This document shows, one piece after another, positions 1-14,154 of a stretch of DNA of 64,000 nucleotides. Each line of letters opens with the position of its first letter. Position 1 is the stretch's first letter. The position numbers were made by a program, and so were the translations under genes. Origin of the DNA: Poronia punctata (lineage: Eukaryota; Ascomycota; Sordariomycetes; Xylariales; Xylariaceae); assembly GCA_022579005.1 (NCBI GenBank), contig MU401559.1:62001-126000 (forward strand), in the 5' to 3' direction. The notes beneath the pieces were generated by a model. The model did no database searches. It had not been told where the DNA came from and saw only the letters and a program-made list of their open reading frames with translations.

Positions 1-338
1 TGACTGGCGAGGAACGAACGAACCCATGAAGTCGTTTGTTTGCTCGTCTTGGGGCGTTTTCCTTGAACCCTGTTATAATTATTCCTCTTATGCACTCGTA
101 GGTAGGTAGACAAGCATCCTCATAACCGCTCCCCCTTTCTTTCTCTTGCTGGGTTTAGGCGTAAACTGCTTGCTTGGCCATTCATTTTCAACAATACAAT
201 TTTCATCCCCCTCAACTTACTTGAAATCCCATAAAGAGATCTCGATCAGTCAATTCGGACCGGACGGCATTGATATCGTAGATAGATGGCATTTCCCCGA
301 CCGAGTAGGTAGGTAGATGCCGAAATAGAAATGAAGAT

Positions 339-354
339 CCCCCCCCCCCCCCCC
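339..354. repeat. Poly-C run of 16, followed by poly-T
   Basis: An uninterrupted run of 16 C is followed directly by 9 T. It is one of several long C or G homopolymers in the window; the others are at 1970, 11023, 11135, 16446, 19103, 42490 and 43382. Confidence 0.9.
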
Positions 355-1969
355 TTTTTTTTTGTCTCTCCATATTGTATCTATCATACCTACAAGTAGA
401 CTTACTTACTATGTAGTAACTGACAAGACGCGTTAGTTACTTTACCTACCTACCTACCTACCACCATGCTTAGATATCTCCAATCCTCCAGACCCCTTTA
501 ACCCCAGACTCTCCCTGTTCTAATCTATCTATCCGTATGTTAACGTTTACCACAACTTTCAATTCCAACAAACGAATTTATTTATTTATTTATTTACTAA
601 TCATCTCCCTTGGCGTACAATTCATTTAGTTCACCGGAGACCGAAATACAATTCTCTTATCTTGGCTGGCAGACAAAAAGTTATTTATTTCTCTTTCCAA
701 CTCAAATTCATAATACCTTATTATTTATTTAGCTTACTCAGCACAGTATGAAAGAGTCAAGACTGACTAACCTAACTAACCCCCGTGTAAAGCTAACCCT
801 TAAAGCTTCTTGGGTTGTTGGGTTGGGGACGGTGGCACCGCGGATATCTTCCGAGAGGGACTAACGGACGCGAAGTTCGAACGAGCTAGGTTAACCTAGC
901 CTAACCTAACCTATGTACCTAGAACCTAGTTGGATGGGTGTATGTACATGTACAAGTGGTAGGTAAGGTATGTAGGTAGAATTGGATTAATAACGGTCGG
1001 TAGGTACACGTTATGTATCGCAGAAGAAAGACATGACGGTAGATTATATATCTTTGCTTTCCTACTCTACTTTTTGATAGGTGTGATATCCCTAATTGGT
1101 TTAAGTTTTGTAACATGATAACAGGAAGAGTTGAGAGATTGGTAACTGGAAACACCTTGTTTTGTTGTACATGTAGAATTGTAGATTGGAAAGCTTGCTT
1201 GCAGTTACTTGTATAACAGTAGGTAAGTGGGAAAGGACTTGTAATTAAAGTACCTACCTTAGTATTTTATTCAAGGTGGGGCATACGCGAGCTAGGAAAA
1301 TCAAACTCCAGAATTCTAAAGATGCTAGACTAGGCTAAAAGTGCGTGTTGGCTTTGAGTCAGGGAAACTCGGTAGATACATAATAATAGTAGATTAAGGT
1401 TAGGTACTATACCTTGAAATTGGGGGTTCAAAATATATAATTAATCACTCGATAAACAGGCTAACACGGAAATACGAGTAGACAGATAGTATAGGGGAAA
1501 ATATATCAGGAATCTTATCTACCCCAGTTGCACATATTGCTTACCATCTTATTTTCAGAAGACTGCATTGCTGTTATGGCTGAGGTTATGTTAAGTTACT
1601 AGGGCTTCCTATATAATGTCTTATATCACCTCACCTCACCTCACCCTCGTCTGTCTGACATGCCAATCCAACCCGCCATATTCCCCAGAAGAAGAAAAAA
1701 AAAAATAAGGAGATCATCCCGACCTTCCCCCCCCTTTCTTCAGATCTTGCTTCGTATAACGACCAATCTCTTTATTTCCTATATAGGTACCTAACCTAAG
1801 TGATGTAATAATAATATACAGTGGGCAAAAGAGCCAAAATAATGAATCAAATCAAATCAAATCAAATCCAACCCCATACTTTTTCGTCATTCTCCTATAT
1901 TAACACCGCCCTTCCTTACGGGTACGAGTACCTATCAACACCTACCTACTCCACCGAATGTTAAGGGAT

Positions 1970-1986
1970 CCCCCCCCCCCCCCCCC
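1970..1986. repeat. Poly-C run of 17
   Basis: An uninterrupted run of 17 C in intergenic sequence, next to a GC-rich patch. No gene is adjacent. Confidence 0.9.
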
Positions 1987-4900
1987 TCGCCCCGTCCCCA
2001 CGCTCCGGAACCCGGAATCGTATACCCGGTTCAGTTCGGTTCGGTCTACCCTACCGAACAAGCGGATCCCCCCGCGTCCCGTCACGTCAGGTTAAGAGTG
2101 TTTGCCGATATGCGGGCGGGCGCGCATATATATATATGCAAGCAAGATACGATCCCCTTTCTCAGTTCAGCCGCTTTCTTTATACAAGTGGTACGTGAGT
2201 GTGTGTGCATATATATAAAAGACCGAGGAAGATAAGGTTAGATATATCGTTTTGGATTCTCGAGAAAATGGGGGTTTGAAATCGTCTCGACGGGCGGGTG
2301 TCGACGTGTCATTCATTCCTTTTAACCTCGACTACGGATTTTGATGTCACGTTTGGGAGATAGGTACCTAGGTACTTAGTCCGTAAGCGTCAGCAGTAAT
2401 AAAAGGAATCCTTTCTCGATTTTTTACCGCGTCTATCTGCCGATATTCCTGTCAGATTTACTTACTTACTTGCTTACTTACATATAATCAGTACTTTCTT
2501 TACCTCCCGGTCTGGACGGTAAGTTAAAGTAAGCAAGCAAGCGGAATCTCATATCCCTAAAGTGGTAAAATAGGTAGGTATGTGTGTACTTGTAGGTGTC
2601 GGACTCACCGATAAAGATGTAATAAGGGTTAGTTGTTAGGGCTGTAGTAATTAATGGCTTACATAGCTATACGTTGTGTGGTACCTATTATATCTTAAAA
2701 AAGGTATTTTTCACGTTCCTTTTTTATAAAACTTAGCATAAATAGGGAATATACCTACCTAGTCCTTCGGAGCTACGAGTATCTAAGGCTCGAGCTTGGG
2801 TTTTAGTTCTGTGTTTATATATATGACACTGACGTCACGCGACAACTCTACCTCTACACGTAGTCTACCTTACCTACTCAAATCACTCGCGACAAGTTAT
2901 AATAAAACATATCATTACACATACAAACATTTTAACCCTAGACTATAAACAAATTCCGCTCTCTCTCTCTCTCTTACCAACAAACAAGCTCCAGAATTTA
3001 TATATAATTAATTATAGCTTAGACGTTAGATCTAGTTCCTTTTGTTCCGACTCCCTAGCTCTACCTAGTCTAGCTCAAGAAAGAAGGAAGGAAAGAAAGA
3101 ATTAAAGAAAACGTGTTTCCCTCGTGGCAGAAATACCCGTACGTACGTATTGCATTGATTCTAAAAGGTTATAAAAAAAAAATTCAAGGCATAACTAAAC
3201 CGAAACCTATATCAGGAAGGTGCAAATATATTTACGTATAGATATGTCAAAGCGGTCGATTTCGTCGGTATCCTATGTGGTAATTAATTGCTCAACTTTC
3301 GCATCCTGGTAAGATATGCAGATATAACACGTACGTATATATATATAATTTCCCAGGGGCTGGCCAGGTAACCCGATAATACAACCGAGGGTGGAAGTGT
3401 AGATGAAATTGTGAATAGAAGAATACAAGTAGGTAGGTTTGGTAAACAAGGGTAGATAGGTACTGCAAATTTGACATCCATGACAATATCCGATCAATTG
3501 TTGATTAGGTACAGGCGTAAGTTCTGTTCCTTCTCGGCACCAACTCGTAGCTATCTCCATTCCCCCGGTCCCTACTCCGGTGATAGACAGGTTATTTACC
3601 CATCTAGGTACTGAGTAGAAGCAGCAACCGTTGACAAGACTCTTGGTTCTCAAAAGACATTCCTACACGTTACACGTACTTGCAATTGAAAGCTTTGCTG
3701 ACAGGTTTACGTCACTCTTGAAATACGGTACATACTTTACTGTAGCTACATGTAGATAGCTGTGTGTGGGGTTCGAGCCTTTCAACCTGACGTGTACTGA
3801 GTAAGTACCCCTACCTACAGCTTCAATACGTACGTACTTACCCTACACGTCTTCAAGAATCAAGTAGAAAAGGTACCGCAGATATCAAGCTCTCTTTTAT
3901 TTACTCGTATATAAAAAGAGACAAATGGAACCATATGTTCCCTGTCACATGATCAACACCTTCTGTAAGATCTCCTGTGACTTTTTAATGCCCAACTTGA
4001 CGATCACTATGAGCAAGGTATGATACGTACCCATATCGGACCTGTAGAGTATGTAGGTAGCTCTAAAGTTAGATAGTTAGTAATTACCGATCTGAAATAA
4101 GTTTTTAACTTACATCGGCCGCGTTTATTACTACCTAACCTAGGTTAAAGCTGTTATTATTGCTCCTATCGCTTGTCCTACGTAGGTATATAAAAAAGTA
4201 CGTATTAAAACCATCTACGAGTAGAATAAAGACTTAGGTAGGGTACCTACTTTACCTAGGCCAGGTAATTAATTAATTAATTACGTTGCGTAGTTGACAA
4301 CCCCACATATTTTGTCCTTGAGTTTTATCTACCTATCTATCCCTCCCGGGACCGTGCTGTGGCCACGGACAAGATCAAAACACCGAGGCTTATTCGGTTC
4401 GGCATCAGATGAATACCTAGGTTTAGGCATTTCAATTGAACAAGCGAGCTACATGTAAATGTGTGAATATCCTTTGACGTCTTCTCTAACTTCCATGGTG
4501 TCTCGGTAGTTCGACTTGGTAGGTACTTACCTACAGGTAACCGAATTGAATCATTTTTCTTGCATCATCTAAAATGGCGGGCAAGACAAGAAAAGAAAAT
4601 ACCAACGTTTTTGATTGTAACGTAAGCACGTGGGATAGTGTGGACTTTTACACGTATAATACCTAGGTTACTCGTATCACAATCATAGGTATACGGTATG
4701 TAATTATATGACTTGATGTGACATGTCTACATTGCAGTTTTAAAAGTACATACATACAAGTACGCACCCCGCCAATGCAAGAATCGCATTGCGGCGCGTC
4801 GCATCGTATCACATCGTGTTGCCGTGGCCTGCAGTCGAAGACAGTAACCTAGCTACTGTAATACACTCGCAGGTAAGCAGAAACGATTCAGCACATTTAT

Positions 4901-7287
4901 GGTCCGACTAGGTAGATCCAAATACCTGTCTTCCCAATCCAGGCCTCGCGTCCTTCGACCTTCCTAACCAGGCCGGCCCGTTCCGTCGTCGACTTCCTCA
5001 ACGTCCAGCCTACGGTTTCTAGACCTTACATGGAGTGGGTTAAAGAAAGGACACGCCGTCATAGGCAACCCAGCAACCACGCTTTCCTACCTACAATGCG
5101 GTACGGTATACTAATCACCCAGTCCAGACGATATGTGATCCGCTTAGCCGTTGCTTTCAAATCACCTCGGTCTGGTAAATTCATCAGCAGAGGAAAAGAA
5201 AATAGAAGGCGGACAAATTATAGGTATCCATGTGCATACATAGGTACTTGTAACCCCCAGACTTTTACTCTGTCCGCATTTGCATGTGCGTCTGCATTTT
5301 GCAGCTAACAGAACCAGAAGAACGACTTCCTTGGCGCCGATATCTTGACGTGCCAGGATATACCCCCGGGAAGAAGGGGAAAAGGTGTGCCGTCCCCTGC
5401 CCTGTCAATACCAATACCTAGGTTGCCTGGGATACTGGTACTCGTAGTCACCGGTACCTACCTTTACCCCTTCCTTGTTTCTTGTCCCTAGGCAGGAAAA
5501 AGTAATTAGCGAGAAGGGAAACTCCACTCTAGACGCACCCTCGTCTCCGGCTCTATGGGACCGGCGTCCCGAGAGTTTTCCTCCCGCCAGCGCCGCGGCT
5601 ACGAGGGCCGCATGCACGTGGGATTTTCGACTCGTCTACCGGACGTCTGGTCATTTCTTGGCGCGTAATCCTTCGTTTCTTCCCACCCTCCGCCCAAACT
5701 TTGGTGAAGACGGGCATCGGTTAGACGTTGGGATATATCATATGTTATTGATGTAATAGTTTTTATTCCTTGCCCCATTCCTCCGTTTTGGTAGCCTTCC
5801 GCTGCAGGGGCGAACTTCATGTCCCGTACAATGTCGCTCAATCGTTAGGCGACAACCTGCTCGTAGGTTAGGCAGGCGACTCACCTTACCTCGCTTATAC
5901 TCGTAGTACCTAGGTCAAAATCTAGGTAGACTAGGTAGTTGCACTATGTCCGAAGGTGTATAGGTGAGCGTTTCAAGAAACGGCCCCTTGCAGACTGGAA
6001 AAGTCTGGGCCATGTCTGTTCCGCAGCAGCGACGATGGTGCCGGGCAAGCTCGTCCATATTGGGTTGGTCTTTCCGTGATACCTTGCACTAACAGTTGTT
6101 AGGCTGATGAGTGGATAGACGATGTGCGTAGATATGCCTCCTGCAAACACTTGCCTTCGTAGGCAAGGTCTCAAATACCAAGAGAAAACAGCCTCCTCGC
6201 AGAAAACATGATAGGTATCCGAAGTAGCTTGGAGTCAGCCTTGGACGTGGTATCGACGATTGTGATGCTAGAAGGCGATACCACACATACGTGTAGCATA
6301 TTCCATCACCGAGGTCCATTGAGGTATACCAGTGCAGCGCCGAGGAACGTGGCTCAAAAGATGTCCCTCTCTGAAGCCATGCCCTTTGGATACAGCGGGC
6401 GCGAGTAAGTTTACCACTTGCTCTGCTCACTTTGTTTGTAGCTATTTACAGCATGACGCCCGAAACGCGATAGACTCCTAAGACAGAGGTGGACGTCGAA
6501 TTACCCTGCTGGACACCACGGAGCTTAGGGGTCATGGCCTGTCAAAAGGGGTTCTTGTGTGCCGGTAGGAACTATGTAGGCAGACGGATAGTCAGCATAC
6601 TGGTCCATATTTTCGACGCCATCTCACCATTTAGTAGACGCACATATGTGTCAACAGTAATAAAGTGAAATGGCATACCTTCTTGTTTACTGTTTATATG
6701 AGGTAGAAAGCCTCTGGCAATTAGCCGGCTCACTCGCTCGTAGTCTACATGTCTCATCGCAGATCTGGGCACAATTGGAGCAAGGTTCGATGCGGCCCCA
6801 TGCAGTCGGGTCGGATGGTTCCTCTTCGGCTTCTCGAGGTTTCACCGCGCAATGCAATTCGTGGTCCTGGGACGGCCTCTGCACAGTCATTCGCTGCCCC
6901 AATTTCCATTCGCTTAACATGGCAGCATTCAACTGTCTAATAGATTACAAAAAGACATGGAGAAAGGTGGTCAGGGACTCAGGTCACTCAGGTGTCGAGG
7001 TAGGATTGTGGCTTGCTTGTGTCTGCATTGCTTCAGCCGACGCCTCGTTGAGAAACGTCGTTCGATGAAACCCCTGATCCGTCAAGCATATCCAATCATT
7101 CTAACTTGTAAGGAAATCCATGTGTCGGTATAACTTTCGTCGGATCATGGCTTACATGACGAATGTTCATGAAGAAGGTTAGATGTCTTGGGAATGGAAG
7201 TGGTGAATAATGAAAAACAGCAAAACTGTAATAAATCGTGATTCGTGAATACTTAGTAGTAGTACAATGGCATGCCGAATTCCATCG

Positions 7288-7332
7288 TCCCATTCCATCT
7301 TCCCATTCCATCTTCCCATTCCATCTTCCCCG
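7288..7332. repeat. 14-bp direct repeat, three copies
   Basis: A pyrimidine-rich unit containing CATTCCATCTTCC is repeated about three times in tandem, just downstream (3') of the small double-CxxC gene. It is a simple minisatellite with no evident function. Confidence 0.7.
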
Positions 7333-7627
7333 AGCCGAGGATACTTATAGCTGATAAGAAACAATAAAATATATGCCGAAGCCCTGGGCGAGACTTGAAA
7401 GGAAAAAGAAAAAGAGGCCATCAGGTGCTGGAAAAAGATGAGGGTAGGAGCAAGAGACAATTATCAGCTCCCAACTTCCTGTATAGTTGAACCACGCCGT
7501 CAAAGAAATGTCTAAGTGCCAATCATTATGCTGGGGACCCATATGCAAGCATCATAACGTATAGTAGCTCCTTCCCATTCTATGCCATGCCGACCCCTGA
7601 GATCGAAACAAATCCATTGCACCTTCC

Positions 7628-8025
7628 TCAGCGTCGTGTGGGTTGGGAGGACCTGGAAGAGCGAGGCTTATCTTTCCTTCCCTCTCTCTTCCCGTGTTTG
7701 TCGTGTTTATCGTGCTTGTCCTGCCTATTGTGCCCTCCGCCAGCAGCACTCGGCGCAGCATAAGCACTCTGATTGCCGTGTGCCATGAACATTTGTTGGT
7801 ATTCTTGGTCTGATATACGTTCGACAAATGTTCCTTGACAGTTATAGCATATTTGATCGCTGAAGCACAGTTAGTCTTCACAGTACTGTTCAAGTCTCGA
7901 AGACTGGGCTTTTAGAGCACTCACGATCTTGCCCAACTCCCATTACAGATTCGACAGGTAATGTAGCGGTCGTCGTTTGGCCCAACGCCAGGGGTGCCAT
8001 AATACGGGTTATACTGATTGGACAT
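7628..8025 (-). CDS. Small zinc-ribbon-like protein with two CxxC motifs (hypothetical)
   Basis: I reconstruct two exons on the minus strand, 8025-7925 and 7859-7628, with a 65-bp intron (GTGAGT donor, GACTAAC branch, CAG acceptor). The product is 110 residues. Residues 1-20 are Tyr/Pro/Gly-rich (start MSNQYNPYYG). CRIC (residues 24-27) and CYNC follow, about 13 residues apart and split by the intron, which suggests one small zinc knuckle. A short GTFVER segment follows, then an Ala/Gly stretch and a strongly basic tail with repeated Lys-His-Asp triplets and Arg/Ser. Joining the exons turns two unrelated-looking short frames into one continuous protein with paired cysteines, which is the main support. 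I do not recognise a named family; a nucleic-acid-binding or assembly-factor role is only a guess. Confidence 0.7.
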
Positions 8026-11000
8026 GATGATGTTTCGACTAAGACGTATGCACAAATATCTGATATGCTTTCTTTCGATAGGACTGTATACGAATATCGC
8101 TTTCAATCTGTCTAGGTCTTGTTCTTCGTTCTGACGTGTGCCCTTCGCCTAGGAAGCAATAATGGGAGTCTTCGATGTTTAAGTATCTTTTGCTTGACCC
8201 TGGTAACACATCTTTTCTCGAGCCTGGCTTATGTTGTTAGACATCGAGTACCCAACTCGCGGATGAAGCCTCGCCGCTTACCGCCCTTCGCGATGCAATA
8301 GCGCCAGTTATTACATCGTTACAGAAGGCATCACAACAGGCCCAGGAGCTGAGAAAGACACGGATCGGGTGGCAAATATCGGTGGCGGTAGCCTTCATTT
8401 GCCGCCTTGTCGGGATACGGCGAGGCAACTACAAAGCCTCGATACACTCCTGCCGACCTGAGAGTCCTATATCCGACGTGGCTCTATGCCACTTCAAGTG
8501 GTAGCGGGAGCCGACCAAGCTTGTATCACTGCAAGTTCGTCATCTGACGTCTCTACCACACCATCCCTGCCGGTTCCTTGCCAACGGGACTCGGGCACTA
8601 CTGCCCAACATAAAGTGCAAGGACTAAATATTAGCAATATTTCAGGTTATATGATACAAAGACCTCGCGTTTTATCGCCCTTTGGAGTATAGAATACATA
8701 GACGGCACATACCAGCCCTCGGCCACCTAACACCCTTAGTTGCCCCCCCGGGTTTCTGGTTTCTACATGCCTCCTATTTCCTCTGTCTCCCATCTTTCTA
8801 TTACCCAGGCAACTACCGACACTATCTCGCATGCGAATTACGGTGTACTCCCTGTCTAGAGATTCTGCAATCACCCTTCCGCCGAATCCTCGAGTCCAAG
8901 GCAGCTACGGCTACCTGCAGCCATGCCCTTCCGGCCGGGTCCACGGATCGTTCGATAGCCATTAACCGTGAGACACGTATCGGGATTCTCACTAGAGATG
9001 AGTTAAAATCCAGATTCCATGTTGGAGGACGGTCTATACGCGGCACTTTGAATAGGGCTTGTATTTTGTACTATCCGGGTCTGAAGCTACTCCGGCGTCG
9101 AATCCGTGCCGAAGATACCGGCGGTCAGTTGGACGTACCTTCATACTTTACTTGAAGCTTTCTGCCTTGTGTTTCCTCATACCTCTGCTCTCCGACGGCT
9201 ATAATCTTTATTAATGAATCAATTTGTTGCCTCTACTTAGGACTCCTCCATGACATACCTAGACAGGACCGGAACGAACATATGTTATTTGTATAGAAAT
9301 TCTGGGGTTTTTAAGAAAGGTAACTGTTGAGTCTTGACCCAAGGAGGCGGATTGAGGCGTGAGCAAGAGGCACTCCGGATACAGGGGTAGCTTAGCTACG
9401 CACGGATCAAAGCCGAGATAATCGGCGCATGTCTTCCAGGTATGTAAACCTACCTAACCTAGTTGCATGTGATTAATTACCCTCGACATCTCTATACCCA
9501 AGACGTCGAGCCGGCACATTACGTCCCGAAACACAGGCGCGTTGCATACATGATCAACAATCTCTCGGGAAGAGATATGATACCCCAGTGCTCGGATGAA
9601 AGGAATATACATGAAGCTGAAAATAACAGAACCCATAAGGCAGCTCTCTGCAATGGCACATCTGCAGGGCCCCGGGGGTATTTAAGTTATTTTCATATTT
9701 CCTTTCGTCGTCATTGGTCGTGCTTCCCGGCACGGGTACTACATAGACGGCACAATATCCCACTTCCATCCTTCCATCTAGTGTAGGCCCACTAGCCGAC
9801 TGAACAGAGCGATCTATTACCGGGTGTATTCTCGCTAACGAAGATGATCCGGAGAAAGATGCGGAAGGCTGTTGCCATGTGGCCCCCCAGGCTCCAGCCT
9901 GTTAGGGGCCCAGCCCGGTCGCTCTCGGTGCTACTTTCCTTGTTTCTTCCTCGATAACGGGATCCCTGGCTGCGTACGTATGGAACTATAAGACAGACCG
10001 AGTGCCCTTCCATCTGGCCATGTCCTTCCACCCTTTCATGTTGTGCTTCCAAGAAGACGGCCGACGCCTCATTCTCTTACTGTTATTCGTCTATCCCACA
10101 AAATGGCCTGCCCCTCCCTTTATCTCAGCCGCAACCGGGGGTAGAAACGTGGTCGAAGCTCTAGGCCTGCCGGCTGTTCTTCCTCGACATAATATGTCGG
10201 CAATTGTTGTCGCCTCTTTCTAGTCTTTCAACCTTTCAATCTTCCAACTACCCCTCCTTCGTCAGCCCATGTCCTTTAAACCCTATTTTACCTACAAGCT
10301 TATTCGTCGGCAAGTCATTGTTGCTTTGGTAAAAAGAGAAGAAATTGCGACACTATTGAAAGTCCAATATCGATGTTGGGCTGATTTAGATAGGAGTACC
10401 TTTGCAGTTGATAACCGGCGATTTCCTTTTCTGACATGAACATGGGCCATGGCTACGACAGAGGAGACCGACCCCGCGGCTCGCCATCTCCTTCCCTCCC
10501 CATCTCTTCGGTGAGAGAGTCTCCATTATCGGTCCCGAGAAACCCGCATTGACCGGCCAAAAAGCTTTTGCATTGAAAGTTCAACATCGAGACGACGTAA
10601 TTCGAAAAAGCCAAGACTACGATGCCCAGTTTCGATAACGCGAATGGTATCAAGCTGCCTACTCATATGATAAACAGGTTAATGAAGCTAGGTAGGTAGA
10701 CTGGTAAGGTATGTAGTACTCAATTATTTCATGTTTGTACATCTAATGTTTTATATATACATGTATATATCTAGAATTTCGTCGCTCTGCATCTATGTTT
10801 CTGTGCTCGTATATCTAGCGGAAAGGGGCTGGGATGACGTCTCACATTACCCTGTCTGAATGCATATGTAAACCATGCCACGTTCCGGGGATATTGTTCT
10901 GGGTTGGCTCGTCGTGGTTGTTTCCCGTGGGCACTCGAGACGACCGGTGGGCTTTCTGAAGCATCGTTTTGCATGGGGTTACATTTAAAGATGACCCTAG

Positions 11001-11134
11001 CATCAAGTCTGGATAACCAGGCGGGGGGGGGGGGGGGGGGGGGGGGGTAGAAACACTCATGCAGAAAAATGCACAAATAAAATATATATAAACACAAAAA
11101 AAAACCACAGACAACGCAGCGGGANNNNNNNNNN

Positions 11135-11198
<64 letters not shown>

Positions 11199-11512
11199 AG
11201 GTGTGTAACCTCACTCGTTCATAACTCGTCGCTCTTAAAATATATCGCCACCGAAATCACAACCACTGAGAAGGCCTCCTGGCCCGATTGAATCGCATAA
11301 GCGAATCTTGCTTAGATCTGGGTTGTGTGATCGAGAGGTGGATATTTATGATCATGGGCAGCAGTGCCCATCCCAGATCGGTCTGTATATCCAAGGAGTG
11401 ATAGAAGACGGTATATCCCCTGTCCTCATTATGATTATTACTATAATGATGATGATGTGATTGATATATCCGACACGGTATATACGGTCGAATATGGCGC
11501 TAGATTAAGTCT
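8026..11512. other. Gene-free spacer with an assembly gap
   Basis: No supportable gene. Several antisense or overlapping open frames of 60-157 codons exist (the longest at about 8682-9155), but none has a recognisable motif or consistent splice structure. The right part contains a G25 run, a 10-N gap and a C60 run (described separately). The 7.9-10.3 kb portion has balanced base composition, so a missed short gene cannot be excluded. Confidence 0.5.
11023..11194. other. Assembly gap between poly-G and poly-C runs
   Basis: A run of 25 G (11023-11047) is followed by about 77 bp of A-rich sequence, ten N (11125-11134) and 60 uninterrupted C (11135-11194). The N block is a gap placeholder of unknown true size. 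The length of the C run is unlikely to be exact. Any feature crossing this segment should be distrusted. Confidence 0.9.
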
Positions 11513-13477
<1,965 letters not shown>

Positions 13478-14154
13478 TATTTTATTATGATTGCGGGATG
13501 CGGATGATTTGGCCGGGAAGATTTTAAGGTAAGTAGCGCCCTACCTACCACAACATGACGGGAGCCAAGTTGTCATGTTCTCTCTTTCTGTCTATCTCAC
13601 TCTCTCCTCCTGTCTGTCAGTTTCGTTGGACGATCTTTTCTTTCGGAGTGGTACTTTTGACGCGGCGCAGAAATTGGATGGTACTCCCGTAGACGAATAG
13701 GTAATTACCTACGTTGTACTCGTAACTCCAACAACTTGGGTACACTTCTTCTGTCCGATTTTAGTTCTTCAGTACATGTTTTAGGTTCGTTTTTGGCCCC
13801 CCTTACGCTTTACCCAACAAGTGCTTAGCTTACCCCGAATTATGAGGACCCACAGTTGAGTGCAAGTCTCACGAGGATAGGTGGTACATTGAGTGACCCA
13901 CATGACCCCTACCTCGGCGTGCTTGGGGGTCCTGCCTCGTCCTTGGCATGTATCTCGTACCTCGTCAGTGTAAGTCGTGTAACGAGAACTGTGCGGTACG
14001 CGATCAGAGCTACGAGTATGTCGTCATATTGTTGATATTCACTATTTATTTCGTTACGGGAGGCGATTGAACGAATTCAAAAAGTAAACCTCCATTAGCT
14101 CTGTATCTCGACATTTTCAGCCTACTTGGATTAGAGTTTATACGTTGAGAAACC
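13478..14154. other. Divergent spacer between GH47 and the piggyBac-derived gene
   Basis: This 677-bp stretch separates two divergently transcribed genes and should hold both promoters. It contains octamer copies at about 13717 and 14011. I see no piggyBac-type terminal inverted repeat, and no TTAA followed by CCC, that would mark the left end of an intact element. Confidence 0.5.

Larger units (their letters stand above)
1..7627. other. Gene-free left flank with micro-repeats and poly-C runs
   Basis: I find no protein gene I can support in these 7.6 kb. Open frames here are short, often lack ATG starts and show no recognisable motif. The sequence is dominated by short TAGG/CCTA runs (for example around 443-462), AAATC repeats near 1845-1869, a CT run near 2959-2974, TTAA-type repeats near 4266-4283, and two poly-C runs (339-354 and 1970-1986). 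The octamer TACGAGTA or its complement occurs at about 1473, 1923, 2774, 3902, 4216, 4669, 5439 and 5898. A 14-bp unit is repeated three times near 7288-7332. The part from about 5 to 7.6 kb is less repetitive and could hold an unrecognised gene or an RNA. Confidence 0.6.

Noticed and set aside
8682..9155. Plus-strand open frame of 157 codons
   Set aside because: Non-ATG start, no motif, overlapping antisense frames of similar quality; likely chance in a region of balanced composition.
10771..11214. Frame with a poly-glycine and poly-proline stretch across the N gap
   Set aside because: It is created by the homopolymers and the gap placeholder.
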